Below, one piece after another: positions 1 to 13,100 of a DNA stretch of 64,000 nt; position 1 is the first letter of the stretch, and each line of letters opens with the position of its first letter. Location of the stretch: NCBI GenBank assembly GCA_024803745.1, contig JANJXV010000190.1, forward strand, positions 620,001 through 684,000, written 5' to 3'. The translations under genes and the position numbers were made by a program. The notes beneath the pieces were generated by a model. That model made no database searches. It saw nothing but the letters and a program-made list of their open reading frames with translations, and was not told the origin of the DNA. Source of the DNA: Megascapheus bottae. Lineage: Eukaryota; Chordata; Mammalia; Rodentia; Geomyidae.

Positions 1-2223
1 AAAGAAAACAAAATTGTGGTAAAATGCACACACTTACCATGGTTACGTGTCTGAGGCAGAGGCCTCAGGTTTATTCATACTCTTGAGCAGCCATTACTTC
101 AGCCCAGTGAGCACTTTTCCTCTCCCCAGATGGACACTGTGCTCGTCAGATACCAAGTGCACAGCCCCTGAAAGCCTCTACAACCTGGCACTGAGGACCG
201 CCTGAGGGGGTCATGCGCTCTTTCATCTCGGACACACCTGTTCTCATGGTATACTCGCCAGCTGGACTCTCTCCCGCTGGACACCAGCTCTGATCTCCTC
301 GCCGTCTCCTCTCTCACCTCTGGTTCGAGACCTGCCTGCTGTTACGGTGCTCAGGCTCTCACTGCTCCTAGACTTGACTGTACTTTTTGTCCCCAAATGG
401 TGTGGGCCTGCTGAGTACACACAGGTCTGAGGCTGGGCCCGACACCGTGAGGAGGCCTTGGCAGCAGAGTGGCTCTCTCTGGAGGCCTCAGGCCCAGGGC
501 TGCAGAAAGTCGTCTCTCCTGGGAGGTGAGGCTACATAGGCAGAAAACCAGTGGGGCCATGGGTGGAGTTGGCTACTGCAATTTGTTTCTGCTTTGGCTG
601 CTATACCTCAGATGGAACGTGGGTTAGTTCAGGTTGGTGAGGTTGTCACCTGGCAGTCTCGAGCCCCACCATGTGGTGTGTCCAGGGTGAAGATAAGAGG
701 CCTCGCTTCAGCACTGAGGGGCTTTTTTTGCCAGTCCTGGGCTTGAGCTCAGGGCCTGAGCATTGTCCTTGGACTTTCTCAAGGCTAGAGCTCTACCACT
801 TGAGCCTCAGCACCACTTCCGGCTTTTTTCTATGTATGTGGTACAGGGAAATCGAACCCGGGTCTTTGTGCATGCTAGGCAAGCACTTTAACCACTAGGC
901 CAAACTCCCGGCCCTCCTTCCTTTTTTTTTTCGCCAGTCCTGGGCTTGAACTCATGGCCTGAGCACTGTCCTTGGGCTTTCAAGGCCAGTGCTCTACCAA
1001 CTGAGCCACAGCACAACTGCTGGAAATTTTCTATGTATGTGGTACCGAGGAATCAAACCTGGGTCTTCATGCATGCTAGGCAGGCATTCTACCACTAGGC
1101 TAACCTCCTGGGGCTAAGCCCCAGAATTGCTTTTCTTTTCTGTTGCCTTGGGACTTGAACTGTGGGCCTTGGGGCTGTCCCTGAGCTCTTCAGCTCAAGG
1201 CTACTGCCCTACCCCTGGAACTTCAGTGCCACTTCCCCTAATGTGCTTTCTTAGCCCTTGACTTAGCAGCCTGATGTTCTTGCTTCCCCAAGCGGCCCCT
1301 GCTGAATAGTTCATGAGCTTCTAATTGAACCCACTTTTCACATCACTGAAGTCAGCTGATCTGTTCTGTGGCTTTCCTCAGGGAACCAGGGTCCAGCATT
1401 CTTCTGGACTCATAGGACTGTGGCCTGTGATCTCGCTCCTGGGCTTTCTGATGCCCACTGTGGTCTCAGCGAGGGGTGGACTGCAGCCAGAGGGCTGTGT
1501 GTGCAGCCACTGGCATTCAGGCATGCAGTGGATGGGCTGCTGTGGCTTGGCAACTGGGGAGGGGACAGGGGCCTGGACAAAGCACAGACCTAGTCTGGGC
1601 AAGCCCCCATCTTGCGGCAAAGAACCAGAGTGCAGGGCCCTCTTAGGAGGCATCCTGGTGAATGGAGGGCCCTGAGCTGCTGCAGGCCTCCTTGCACCTC
1701 TGTGCTGAGCTCTCGTCAGCCCCCTCTCCAGAGTTCCCAACTCCTCTACTTGTGCAGCCTACAACAGTCTCTGGTGGGCCACAAGGAAGACCTGATCGTG
1801 GCAGAGAAGGCCCGAGTGACTGCTGGTGAGGAAGCTCTGCTCTACCTCAGCCCGGCAGCCCAGCCCCTGCTGGGGCGTCGGGACCAGCCCCTGAAATAGG
1901 GATCATGGAGACGCCGTGAGGTCAGAGGCTTTGACAGCCAGAACCCCACTGGCCTGTAGATGCATCCAAGGCAGGGAGTGGTGCCAGGGCAATCTCCAGA
2001 CAGGACTGGGCCCAGTGCCACCACTGCCAAGTGCTTTTCACACAGCACAAGCAGGAGTGCCAGCCTGCAAGACAAGTGGCCACACAGTCGGGACAAGGTC
2101 AGAGGGCACAGGAGCAGGGGCAGGATTGTGGGCCAGAGGCCACGCCTGCAGCGTCCTCACCTACAAGTTCACCTGCAGGCCACATGTGAACAAAGAAGCA
2201 AGCCACCCCAAGGCTGTTAGCTA
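1..2223. other. Downstream flank of SFSWAP, no gene recognised
   Basis: Apart from the SINE cluster at 722-1240, this is unique sequence with short open frames on both strands that lack family resemblance or codon regularity. By synteny with human, MMP17 should lie further downstream, outside the window; no MMP17 exon was recognised. Confidence 0.7.
722..1240 (-). mobile_element. Cluster: two type A SINEs and a type B fragment
   Basis: Two type A copies (722-914 and 922-1116), each with GCCAGTCCTGGGCTTGA at the A-tail end and the ID-like TGCATGCTAGGCA(A/G)GCA box, then a type B right-half fragment at 1130-1240. All are in minus orientation in the flank downstream of SFSWAP. Confidence 0.9.
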
Positions 2224-2503
2224 GAAAAGAGCTTTCTTCCCATTTTATTCGATAATACATCTCCACAGAAACATGATATTATTTACAAATATACAGGTAA
2301 GAGATTGCTGGTCAAAAATCTTAAACTGAAAATTTCATCAAAAATTTACAAAAGCCACCGACGGTCCCAGGGAGTCCGGCTGTGAGGTGGGTCTGCGAAG
2401 CGAGCTGCCCTGTCCCGCTTCCGTGCCCAGAGTCCGGAGCTGTGCTCCACGAGCAGGCCGGGAGGGCGCTCCCCGCGGCGGGACTGGTTCCCAGGGGCTG
2501 CCC
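2224..2503 (-). other. SFSWAP: SFSWAP 3' UTR
   Basis: About 280 nt from the stop to the expected cleavage site. The first half is GC-rich; the second half is AT-rich with TGTAAATA-like and TTTTT stretches. The cleavage position is inferred from the polyadenylation signal and the G/T-rich sequence that follows it on the minus strand near 2195-2215. Confidence 0.8.
2244..2249 (-). terminator. SFSWAP: Canonical poly(A) signal AATAAA of SFSWAP
   Basis: AATAAA on the minus strand, about 255 nt past the stop, followed 20-50 nt downstream by a G/T-rich stretch (GGGGTGGCTTGC) suited to CstF binding. It is the only good hexamer near the expected 3' end. Confidence 0.85.
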
Positions 2504-2569
2504 TCAGGACGCACTGGTCTGCAGGTTTTTGGAAGCTGCGAGCATTGCTCTTACTTTGGCCATGAGGTC
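2504..2569 (-). CDS. SFSWAP: SFSWAP terminal coding exon 18 and stop
   Basis: Residues 929-949: [20 protein letters not shown] plus Ser, then TGA at 2504-2506. Acceptor CATAG|GACCTC. The C-terminus matches the human protein as I recall it, which confirms the gene is complete at the 3' end. Confidence 0.97.
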   Translation of the reverse strand, partial: DLMAKVRAMLAASKNLQTSAS

Positions 2570-5500
2570 CTATGCAGTGAGACACGGCGGGGACGTCTGT
2601 GAGCTGTGGTGGAGGACCTTCCCCCTGGCCAGGCCAGACCTGGCTCGGCCGTGGGTCAAAGTCCCCACCCTGCACGTGTTCCAACCTCCCCCTGCATCAC
2701 CTCACGTGACCCACAGGCACACGGCCTGCGCCAGCCACATCAGATCCTCACAAACACAAGGAGAGAGGGGACAGACACTATGTGGGCCATACCTGAGTTA
2801 TTTTGCTCTGCACAGAAGAAACGATTGCTGACGAGATCTGGCCATCTTTTTCCTGAGAAACTCCCCTGATGCAAAAAAAGGACAGAGGCTTAAGCACACC
2901 CCAAGTCTGGTCAGACAGTGATTGAGTGTCTGCCCCCCAGCCTCCCCCAGCCAGAAACGTTGCTTTTGTTCCCAGCAACTGAAAAACAGCATAAGCATCA
3001 TAAGCATGTAGTTTATGTCACACCTACTTCAAGTTATTTTGTAAGATGACCCTAGCACAAATATCCTTCTTTTATTTACTGATTTATGTTTGTGGGGGGT
3101 TGTGGGGCTTGAACTCAGGGCCTAGGTGCTGTCCCCGAGCATTTCTGCTCAAGGATAGTGCTCTACCACTTTTGGCCACAGTGCCATTGCCGGTTTTCTG
3201 GTGGATAACAACTTCTCATGATCTTTCCTGCCTGGGCTGGCTTTGAATTGCGATTCTCAGATGTGAGTCTCCAAATAGCTAGGGTTACAGGCGTGGGCCA
3301 CTCAGGGCTTTGCTTGGATGGAAGCCCTAGCCGAGAGGAGGGCTTCAGATGCCAAGGAGCCCCTCCTATGTGGACTCCACCGCCCCCTCACCTTCCCACT
3401 CTATCCAGACGCCCGTGGCTCCTGTAAGCTGTACTCTGCTGCCTCAGTGGGCCAGTCAGGCCTCTGCCTTTAACTCTAGTCATGTCCTATCCACACCTAC
3501 GCCTTTAAGGCCAAGGTCAGGCGGGCTCACCCCGCTCCTGGTGGGAAGCCTGGGCTGGAAGCTGGGCTTCGGTGTTCCTGGGCCCCTGGCCCTGCCACCT
3601 GACTGCACTCCTGTCTGGGTCTCCTGGGTTCTGTACAGGCCTTGTACCTGGCACGCTCTGTGCCCCCGCTGCTCCTTGCCTGCCACACCCCCACAGCCCA
3701 CCGAGGGGCCGACATCAGAAAGACCCTGTGGAGCATGAGAGGCCTAGGCGGAGCTGCCGACCACCTCGGTCTGCAAGGCTGCTCACCCCTACGTCCAAAC
3801 AGGACACACATTGTAGGCCAGGCCACCTGATGTCCCCTGCCCAAGGAGCTCCCCAGAGACTGTCACCTGGACCGCTCCTGGCTGGAGCTCCGGCTCTCCA
3901 CAGGAGAGATGCTGGCGGAGTGGGCGGCGTGGGGGGCTGGACGGTGGGCCGCCTGCTTACTGGGGGAGGAGGACTGTGACCTGGCCTTGGCCTTGGTCCG
4001 AGACCTTGACCGCCGCTTCTTCTTCTTCTCGTGGGGACTTCTGCAAGCAAAACATCCTGGTGAGGGGGGCACAGGCACAGGGTGCGGCCCGAGTCTGCTC
4101 CCGGGCCTGTCTTCAAGAGACACTGCATGCGTCTGTGAAAGCCCCTCCCCCCAGGCAAGCCTGTGAAAGCCGTGGCCCTACACTGGTTCACATGTCTGAA
4201 AAACATCGCCCTCCACCTCCCCTCTACCCATGGATGCCTGGGAAGACTGGCCTTCCAACCACAGCCCTCTGTGAACGCCGTGGCTTGCAAAGCCTGACCC
4301 TCCAGTCAACCCACAGTTGGCCACGGTTCACAGAATCACCAGCCTCTCTGCGGAAGCCTGGTTCCTGGCACGGCTTTTCATTGGTGTTGGTTCACAAGAA
4401 GGCATGGACGGTCACACAGGGCCCACACAAAGGCTCAGCATTTCTTCTGCCCAGTAGCTGTGGGGGTGATGGCTGCACACCCGCCTTGGATTACAAGTCC
4501 TGCTCTGGGGCACTGTCACGCACAGACTGGCCACGCCTCCTCCGGCAGACTTGAAGCACAGAGAAGCTGGCACTAGTGGCTCATGCTGCTATCCTATTCA
4601 GGAGGCTGAGACCTGAGGATCACACTTCAAAGACAACCTCAAAAGAAAAGCCTACTATCATCTCTCATTAACCCCCCAAGAGTGAGGCTCCCGGGGCAGA
4701 GTGCTGGCTTTGGGGCAGAATCTCAGGCTGCTTCCCTCCCTCCCCTCTCCTTCCTGGGTTACTGACAGGTGTTAGGGGAGACCGGAGGCATTCTGGACAC
4801 CAGGCACCTTCCTGCCTTCATACCGTGCTAAGTCTGTCTAGTTGCTGCTCCATCGTCTGAGAGGACACAAGACCCTCAGGCTCAGAGAGAGATGAAGACT
4901 GTTCCCTGGGTCACCCTTCTGTGTCCCGAGACACCTCTGAGCCCACTGCTGGCCCTGGACTGTGTGGTTTCATAACAACACAGCTACAGCTTGCCATGAG
5001 CCAGGGGGGTTGGGTGGGTCACCTATCTACCTATCTTATCAGTCCTGAGGCTTGAACTCTGGGTCTGGGTACTCGAGGCTAGCACTGTACCACTTGAGCC
5101 ATAGTGCTGTTTCTGGCCTCTTGTGTGTCTGTGGTACTGAAGAGTGGAGCCCAGGGCTTCCTGCATGCATGCTAGGCAAGCACCCTACCACGGAGCCACA
5201 TCCTCAGCGATGGAATGCTTACTTCAGTATGTATAAGGCCCTGAAAACCACCTAGTACTTCTTTATTCTTTTTTGCCAGTCCTGGGCTTGAGCTCAGGGC
5301 CTGAGCACTGTCCTTGGACTTTCTCAGGGCTAGAGCTCTACCACTTGAGCCTCAGCACCACTTCCGGCTTTTTTTTCTATGTATGTGGTATTGAGGAATT
5401 GAACCCAGGTCTTCGTGCATGCTAGGCAAGCACTTTAACCACTAGGCCAAACTCCCAGCCCTGTACTTCTTTATTCTTTTTGTCAGTTGTGGGATTTGAA

Positions 5501-7155
5501 CTCTGGGCTTGGGTGCTGTCCCTGAGCTCTTCAGCTTGAGCCACAGTTTTCTGGTGGCTAACTGGAGACAAGCGTCTCACAGACTAGTGCCCGGGCTGGC
5601 TTTGAACTCGGATCCTCAGATCTCAGCCTCCTGAGAAGCTAGGATTATAGGTGTGAGCCAGCATGCCAAGCCTAACGCCATTCTTTAGACCAACGTTTTA
5701 CCTGTGTAATCTTACTCGCCTTGCCTTTTGGCTTTCCCCTTCTGCCCTTTTCTGCTCTCTTTAGAATTTAATAAAAGTACTTTAAGTTTTTATATCTTCC
5801 AGCAGCTTTTCCTTTTGGGTTGGTCGTGGGACTTGAACTCTGGGCCTGTCCCTGAGCTCTTTAGCTCAAGGCTACTACCCTATCCCTTGAGCCATAGTGC
5901 TACCTCTGGTTTTCTAGTGGTTAATTGGAGATAAAGAGTCTCAGGGACTTTAGTGCCCAGGCTGGCTTTGACCCATGATCCTCAGATCTCAGCCTCCTGA
6001 ATAACTACGATTACAGGTGCGAGCCACGTGTCTGGCTTCCAACAGCTTTTGAACAACATTTATTGTGAGGATTACAATCTGTATCTTTTCATCATCGGAG
6101 TCTATCCGAGTGAACATTTCATGAGTGACAAGACACCACCTGGGCCCTTTAGTCATGCCTCCAGTGCTGCATGCCAGAGCAGCAGCACACAAAGGCAAAA
6201 ACCCCCATGACAAAAAGCTTCCCTCCCTCCCTCCTCCTCTTCTGGTGCTAATACTTGGGTGTGGACTCAGGACTTAGTGCTTCCGCTGGGCTTTTAGCTT
6301 TCTTGCTCACACTCATTCACTTGAGCCAGGTTTCCTGTCGGCATTTTGTTGGCTAACTGGAGATGGAATCCTATGGACGTTTCTGCTCAGGCTGGCTGTG
6401 AACTGAGATCCTCAGGTCTTCAGCTCTTAAGCAGCCAGGATGCCGGGAGTGAGCCAGTACCTGGCTTGGCTCATTCTACTTACTCACCAGGATGCTCTCC
6501 TTAGCATTATACTATGTATGATTTAATGAACGCCCTTGTGAAAAACACTTTTATAATGTACTCAAAGTACCTTTGTGAACACGGCATCAAACTTTACTCT
6601 CAGATGATCAAAGAGCACTGGGACGTGTTAAAAACAAAACCAAAAACAAAACACCCCCACACCAGCTTACAAGAATTCTGTTTGTCAGATACGAGACAGT
6701 GTTACCATGAAAGGGAGTAATAGGGTGACAGACGGTGGCTCAACATACTAGCCCCATGCTTGAAGCCTAAGGTGATGTGAAAACCCAGAGAAGCTGGCTC
6801 CTCCTCCTCCTCCTCCTCCTCCCAGAGGACGAGCTACCGAGCACAGAGCAAGAGGACCAGAAACCAGTGTCTCCCAAAGGGAGTTGGTGAGAGCTCACGA
6901 GGGCTCAAGGGCTCACTCAGAGGAAAAGGTTGAGCACCTCAGCCTTAGCACCAGACAGTGGCACAGACAGACACTTCTGTGTGTTCTGAAGTGACACAAC
7001 TGACTTACAAAACAACGCACACATCCCCGCAGACAGAGTGGAGCGATGAGCCCTGCTGTGCTCCTGCAGCTCAGCCAGCCTGGGCTCCACACCGGAGGGA
7101 GGGAGGGAGGGGGGGAGGGAGCAAACATGGCAAAACACACGGAGTCACAGACAGA

Positions 7156-7193
<38 letters not shown>

Positions 7194-10100
7194 ATACATG
7201 TGAACATTCCACTAGGGAGTCACCGGTGGAATGCGTGGGTGTTCACGACCCTAAATAAAAACCTTCCTGGACCTGGGCGCTGGTGACTCCATCTACTCAC
7301 GAGGCTGAGGTCTGAGGATCACCGTTCAAAAGCCAGCCCAGGCAGGAGCTAACCACCAGAAAACTGGAAGTGGTAGAGCATGGGCCAGGACCTGGCCTAG
7401 TGGTAAGTGTGCTTGCCTTAGCACCCAGACCCTGAGTTCAAGACCCATAACCGACAAAAAACAAACAAAAGACAAAAAAACAAACAACAAACAAAAAACA
7501 AAACCTTCCTGGGGCTGGGAATGTAGCTTCCTGGCAGGGTGCTTGCCTAGCATGTATGAAGCCCTGGGTTCAATTTCTCAGTACCACATACACAGAAAAA
7601 GCCAGAGTGGTGCTGTGGCTCAAGTGGTAGAGTGCTATTAAGCAAAAGAAGCTCAGGGACCATGCCCAAGCCCTCAACCCTCAGTTCTAGCCCCAGGATG
7701 GGCCAAACAACAACCACAAACAGACAACAACAACAAAAACCAAAACAACAACAACAAATAAACAAAAACCCCCACCTTTTTGGCAGGCCTCACTGGTGCA
7801 GGCCCGTAGTCCCAACACTCAGGAGGCGAAGACAGCAGGCTCAGAGCCAGTCTGACTACATAACAAGAGCCTGTCTAAAACCAAAAAACCACTTCACGTT
7901 AAGTTAAAACATTTTAAAAACAAATCAGCAAAAGAAGTAGGCAGTGGTGTCTGTAGAATAAACCTTGAGTGGATGATGCCGCAAGGTTCGTTTGGCAGTG
8001 AACCTGTTTCATGCTATGGAGAGAAAGCAGAGACCCAACCCTACACTGAGAGCAGAGGACAGAAAGACCACACAGCCGTACCTGGAGCTCACTAGAAAAC
8101 GGACCTGTCGTTGAGCTCAAGCTTACACTGCAGGAGTAGAACTGCTCAGGGGCTTCCCTCCCTTCCATTGCTCCAGCGGGCAAGCCACCCCTGGAGGTAT
8201 GCCAGGCCTAGCTAGCGTCACTAACACCACCTCTCATGGCCCCCTTCCATGAAAGGGTAACTTGGGAGTAGAGAAAGAACTCTTCTGTGAAGAGAGACCT
8301 TTTGCTACAAGGAATTACTTTTAGACCATGCCCTTTATGCATTTCAAAGGTGGTGATGCCTTTCAAATGTGAAGCTACTTGCTTAAGGAATAACCTGCAC
8401 ACATGGGGTAGCCAGGCTACCGAGTGTGGGACTGCCAAGGCACAGACCCAGAGTCTGAACAAGAACCGTCTGCCAGGGGCCACGAGTTTGGCCTAGTGGC
8501 AGAGTGCTCGCCTAGCATGCACAAAAGACCCAGTTCGATTCCTCAGAAGCACATACATAGAAAAAACCCAGAGTGGTGCTGAGGCTCAAGAGCTAGAGCT
8601 CTGGCCTTGAGAAAGTCCACGGACAGTGCTCAGGCCCCGAGCTCAAGCCCAGGACTGCCAGGAAAAAAAAAAAATCCACCCGCCAGCAAGAGCCAGCTTC
8701 CCATTTCAAGGAAGAGCTGTCTAGGACTGTCCAGGGCTCCTCAGGGCCCTTCAAGGGGCCCTGTGGGCAGTGACTGACCCTGAGCATGGCCTGGCCCTCC
8801 TCAGCCACTTCCAGTCTTCCTATCACGGGGACTCCACTGTGACACTGGCAGTGAAACACGCTAAGAGGCTGCTCTCGGGCTCTCGGGTGGCACCAGTGGC
8901 CTTGAGCATGGCAGCCTGGCAGTGCTGCCCACCGCGGCCGGCCTGCTCAAGCTTGGGCCTTGGTGTGTCCCAGAGGCGCAGAGGCCAGGTGCAAAGCAGC
9001 CCCCTCCTTCCACACGGTGTGAGGGGCTCACAGAGGGCTGTGGCGGGCTGGACGGGATCCCCGGGCAGGGAGTGTGAGCAGAGCCATGCCGGGGTGTCCA
9101 CTCACAAGTGGTCAGGTTGCAGCCCGGCCCCGTCACGTACCAGCCCCCTGGAGACTTCCTCGCCTGTGGGCAGGAAGGCAGTGAGGCTGGGGCGCAACAC
9201 CCTGGGATGTCGGGAACCCCTTCTTGACAGACAGCAGCCCACAGGACCCGGCCAGCCCCAGCCTCAGGGTGCACATTCTTCATTACCTGTAGTGGGCCCC
9301 CCCCCTGACAATCTGCAGACCTGATCTGCCCAGGGAACCCCCACGCCTGTACCTGTGGGTACGCAGCCACCTACCTGGAGCGAGTTCGCTTCCTGCTGGC
9401 CCCGGGGCTGCTGCTCACTCGGTACGCTGTGGGGACACTCCTCTCTTCCCGCCGTCTCTCAGGGGAGTGTGCTCTCCTCCGAGGGGACCGGGAGCGTGAC
9501 CTGGACAGAAGTGATCTGGTGTTCTCTGGAGTCTGCTCTGTGCAGAGTGCACCCCCACTGCTGCCAGGCAGAGCCTACACAGGGCCTGAGGGCCCTCCAG
9601 ATGCTGGCTCTGCTTGCACTGCGCTTGCCTCCCCCAGAGGCCTCCGCCCACATGGGCACACTTGCCAGCCCACCTGCCTGACACTTTCAGCTCACCAATG
9701 CAGCTATGAGACGAAGGCCAGGGAAGGCCCCAAGGGTCTATAGGACTGCAGACGGCAGCTGGCCGCCTCTGCATGCTCCTGATACGGCCTCGAGCCGGAG
9801 CGGATCAGCACAGCTGACTCGTCACGGACTGGCACAAGGCCCCAAACTCGACACTGAATGTGCCATCTCACGACAGCCTGGGCTAAGCAATTTAGGTTAT
9901 CTGGGGTTGCATGGATGAAAAACCATCCACTAAAACTTGTTCCTCTGTATGCTGGGTCTGAGAAGCCTCATCCTGTTACTGATGGGACATGTCGTATATG
10001 ACAAGAAAGGCCCTGGAGACCCTTGCCCTTCTGGGGTGATCAAGGTCCTTTATGTAGGGTCCCCGGACAGTGGCTTTAGGACTTCTATTTTAGTTCTTTG

Positions 10101-13100
10101 TTAATTCAATGAAATTGCTATTTCAGGAAAGCTTGCAATAAGAAATCTGGGGGGGTGGGGGTGGGGCCCTACATCTTGCTGTTCTGTTTCCATGACAACC
10201 CACTGAAAGACAATACACAGAGCAGCTTGATTGTGCCATTTGAAAAAGTTTTCCACTGAATCATTTTAATTACAATAAGACCTCCAAACCAGCACACACT
10301 GTCGTGAATCAGTCTGTAGATACCCTCCACTGCCTAGCCTCGTGTGTCCCAGAGACACAGCTGCTCCTGAGAGACATCGGGCCCCGGAGCCCACTTCAGA
10401 GCTCGGCAATCCACTGGCTCTTCTCCTCCACAGCTGTCTCTGGGCTCATCCGATGGTCCCACCTGCCGCCCCAGACTTTCCTTAAGACCCCCAGGACAGA
10501 GCAGGCATTTGACATTACTCCCCACTGGCCCTCACGAGAGCTCCAGGAGGCCACCTGACAGCTGGTGGCTGTGCTGCCACCACCACAGCCAGGCTGCTGG
10601 GACCGAGGCCCTGTGTGCCGGGCGCCCTGGGAGGAGTGAAACGTGCCAGGTTGGGTGCTACCAGAACTGTGAGAAAGTGCTCTTCACAAAGCACTCGGCA
10701 GTAAGCTCAACAGGCAGGCAGACAAGCGAGCTCTCAATGCCTGTAGCTCACCATGGGAAGCACAAACTGCTTGCAGCAGCTATTACCAGGGAGGCGGGGC
10801 TGTGCTCCGGGAAGGAAGCCCACTCGGAGCAGGGCTAGGAAATCAGAGTGGGCAAGGCTTTGGGTCTCAGAGCCTCACTCTTCATGAAAGGAACTTCCGT
10901 ATTCTACTTGTTCACCAGGCTCGGTATGAGAACCTGGCATTTCATCTCACAAGTGAATCTGTGCAGCATCATTAGAGGCCTCACTTACAAGCTTTCGAGG
11001 AAGAGGCAGCTCAGACAGCTCTTCTTGTACAATTACAACGGTCTGCTCTCAATACAGGCACGGTGAGCCCCCTTGATCACACTGCACGAACGCGTAACTG
11101 ACCACGCTGGTAAGCGGCTTCTTCCCCAATGGAGCTACTTGCCTACACTACCCGCTCTGTGCACTCGCCCTCCCACAGGTCTCCAGAAGGCCTGGAGACC
11201 TGGCATCCAGGCCAGGTGTCGCCTACCACTCAGGCCCCTGCAGGAGGGGCTCTTCTCCACGCCGCACGCAGGCATGGGACAGGAGCCCTGGTCAGGCTTC
11301 ACTCCACAGCACACACTCACTCATCCACTCTAGCCACCAAGCATCACCAGGCACAGCCCACGTCTCAACGACACAGGAATGGAAAGCAAAGGACCCCCCG
11401 CCCCTGGCCTAGTGTGGGCTTGAACCCTGGGCCCGGGCGCTGTCCATGAGCTCTGGAGCCACAGCACCACTTCCAGTTTTCTGGTGGTTAATTGGAGATA
11501 AGAGGAGGGGGGGGAGGGCCAAAAACATGAGAAGGGGTGTCTGTGTGAGAAGTAATGCACCTACGACCTGGGGAATGTAACTGCAACCCCTCTCTACATT
11601 ACCCCAACAATAAAAAATAAATAAAAACTCAGGGACTTTAGTGCCTGCGCTGGCTTTGAACCACAATCCCCAGATCTCAGCCTCCTGATTAGCTAGGATT
11701 ATAGGCGTGAGCCACCTCACCGGGCTCAAAATACCTTTTATTCATTATAGCGCAGAGAAAACAGACAGTAAAAAATTTAGAAATTTCAAACCAAATGATG
11801 ACTTAATTTTGCCCAAGTTCCTTCAGACTTCATAATAAAACCAACCAAATAAAAAAGTATTCTCAATCTGTCCTCTCAAAGTACTTATAGAGCTAACTTA
11901 TAGAAAGGAAGAAATATAGCATTATCACATAGATATCTACCTATAGTCACCAAAGGACTGGACCAATCTGAAGAGGCATTCAAACACTTAAATGAGAACC
12001 AGGCAATCTTATTCTAAGGTTTTAAAAAGTAACTGTGCTTTAGGCTTATACATGTAGTTTAACAATGCCTACGCTATTAACTGTAGGTATAAGTAAACTG
12101 TAGAGTACTTGTTCATTCCATTTAGAAAGCCTGATGTGAGATTAAAACAGTAGGCGAAAAGGTCAAAGACACTTACCTGGTGTTAACTAAATGACACTAA
12201 CATGGTCAGAACAGTATGCTTTTGGAAAAGCAAACTGACTGCTGTGAAACTAATCACTTGTTTTGACTAACTTGCCTTAGAGGCCAAGAGTCACTCACAA
12301 TTTGGACATACTGCTATATGGGGCACCACTTGGGGCCTGGCCCTGTGCTCAGTTAGCACTGTACCACTGGAACCACCGCTCTACTTCCGGCTCTTTTTTT
12401 GAATAGTTCATTGGACTTTCCTCCCCAGGCTGGCTAGGGTTACAGGCAGGAGCCATGTGCCCAGCTTAAAAAAACTTTTGCATCAAGTATTCACCAAGCA
12501 CTTTTTTTTTTGGTTATCATTGTGGGACTTGGACTCTGTGCCTTGTTGCTGTTTCTGAGCTCTTCAGCTTGACGCTATGGCTCTACCATTTAAGCAACAG
12601 CACCACTTCTGGTTTTTTGGCAGTTAATTGGAGTTAAGAGTTCCCCAGACTTTAGTGCCTGGGCTGGTTTCATAGCTCAGCCTCCCAAGTAGCCAGGATT
12701 ACAGGCATAAGCCACTGTGCCCAGCCGAATGGGCTTTTCCATTGTCTTGCATTTTACATGAGATTGCAAGCATCTCAGCACAGCTAGAATGTTAACTAGC
12801 CTTTTACCTGGTGCTGGAAGAGTCATTTAAATGATCAGCTGGATGTTGTGAGGCTTGGGAGACAAGGCTGTTGGGTCGTAGGTAGACATGATTGTCTATT
12901 ACGGCTATTCTACCAGAGAAGAGGCATTGTGGTGAAAAATGTAGTGTTACACACAGCAGGTGACACGTCAGAGGACACCTCTTGCCTTGCTTACGACCTT
13001 CTTGGGCCCTGGGAATGCTGAGGGCTGCTGGAGCTCCAGGAAAGTGGGTGATCTGCCTCCAGCTTAGGGGGTGCAGCCCTGCCCACCCCAAGCACAGACA

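Larger units (their letters stand above)
4041..9374 (-). other. SFSWAP intron 15
   Basis: 5334 bp, dominated by the SINE clusters at 5037-6468 and 7273-8675 plus the (CTC)n and (TG)n runs. 8680-9374 is GC-rich unique sequence with open frames on both strands but no family resemblance. Confidence 0.75.

Noticed and set aside
3715..4290. 191-codon minus-strand frame overlapping exon 16
   Set aside because: It is in a different frame from the SFSWAP exon and lacks any family resemblance; only the 3867-4040 segment in the SFSWAP frame is supported.
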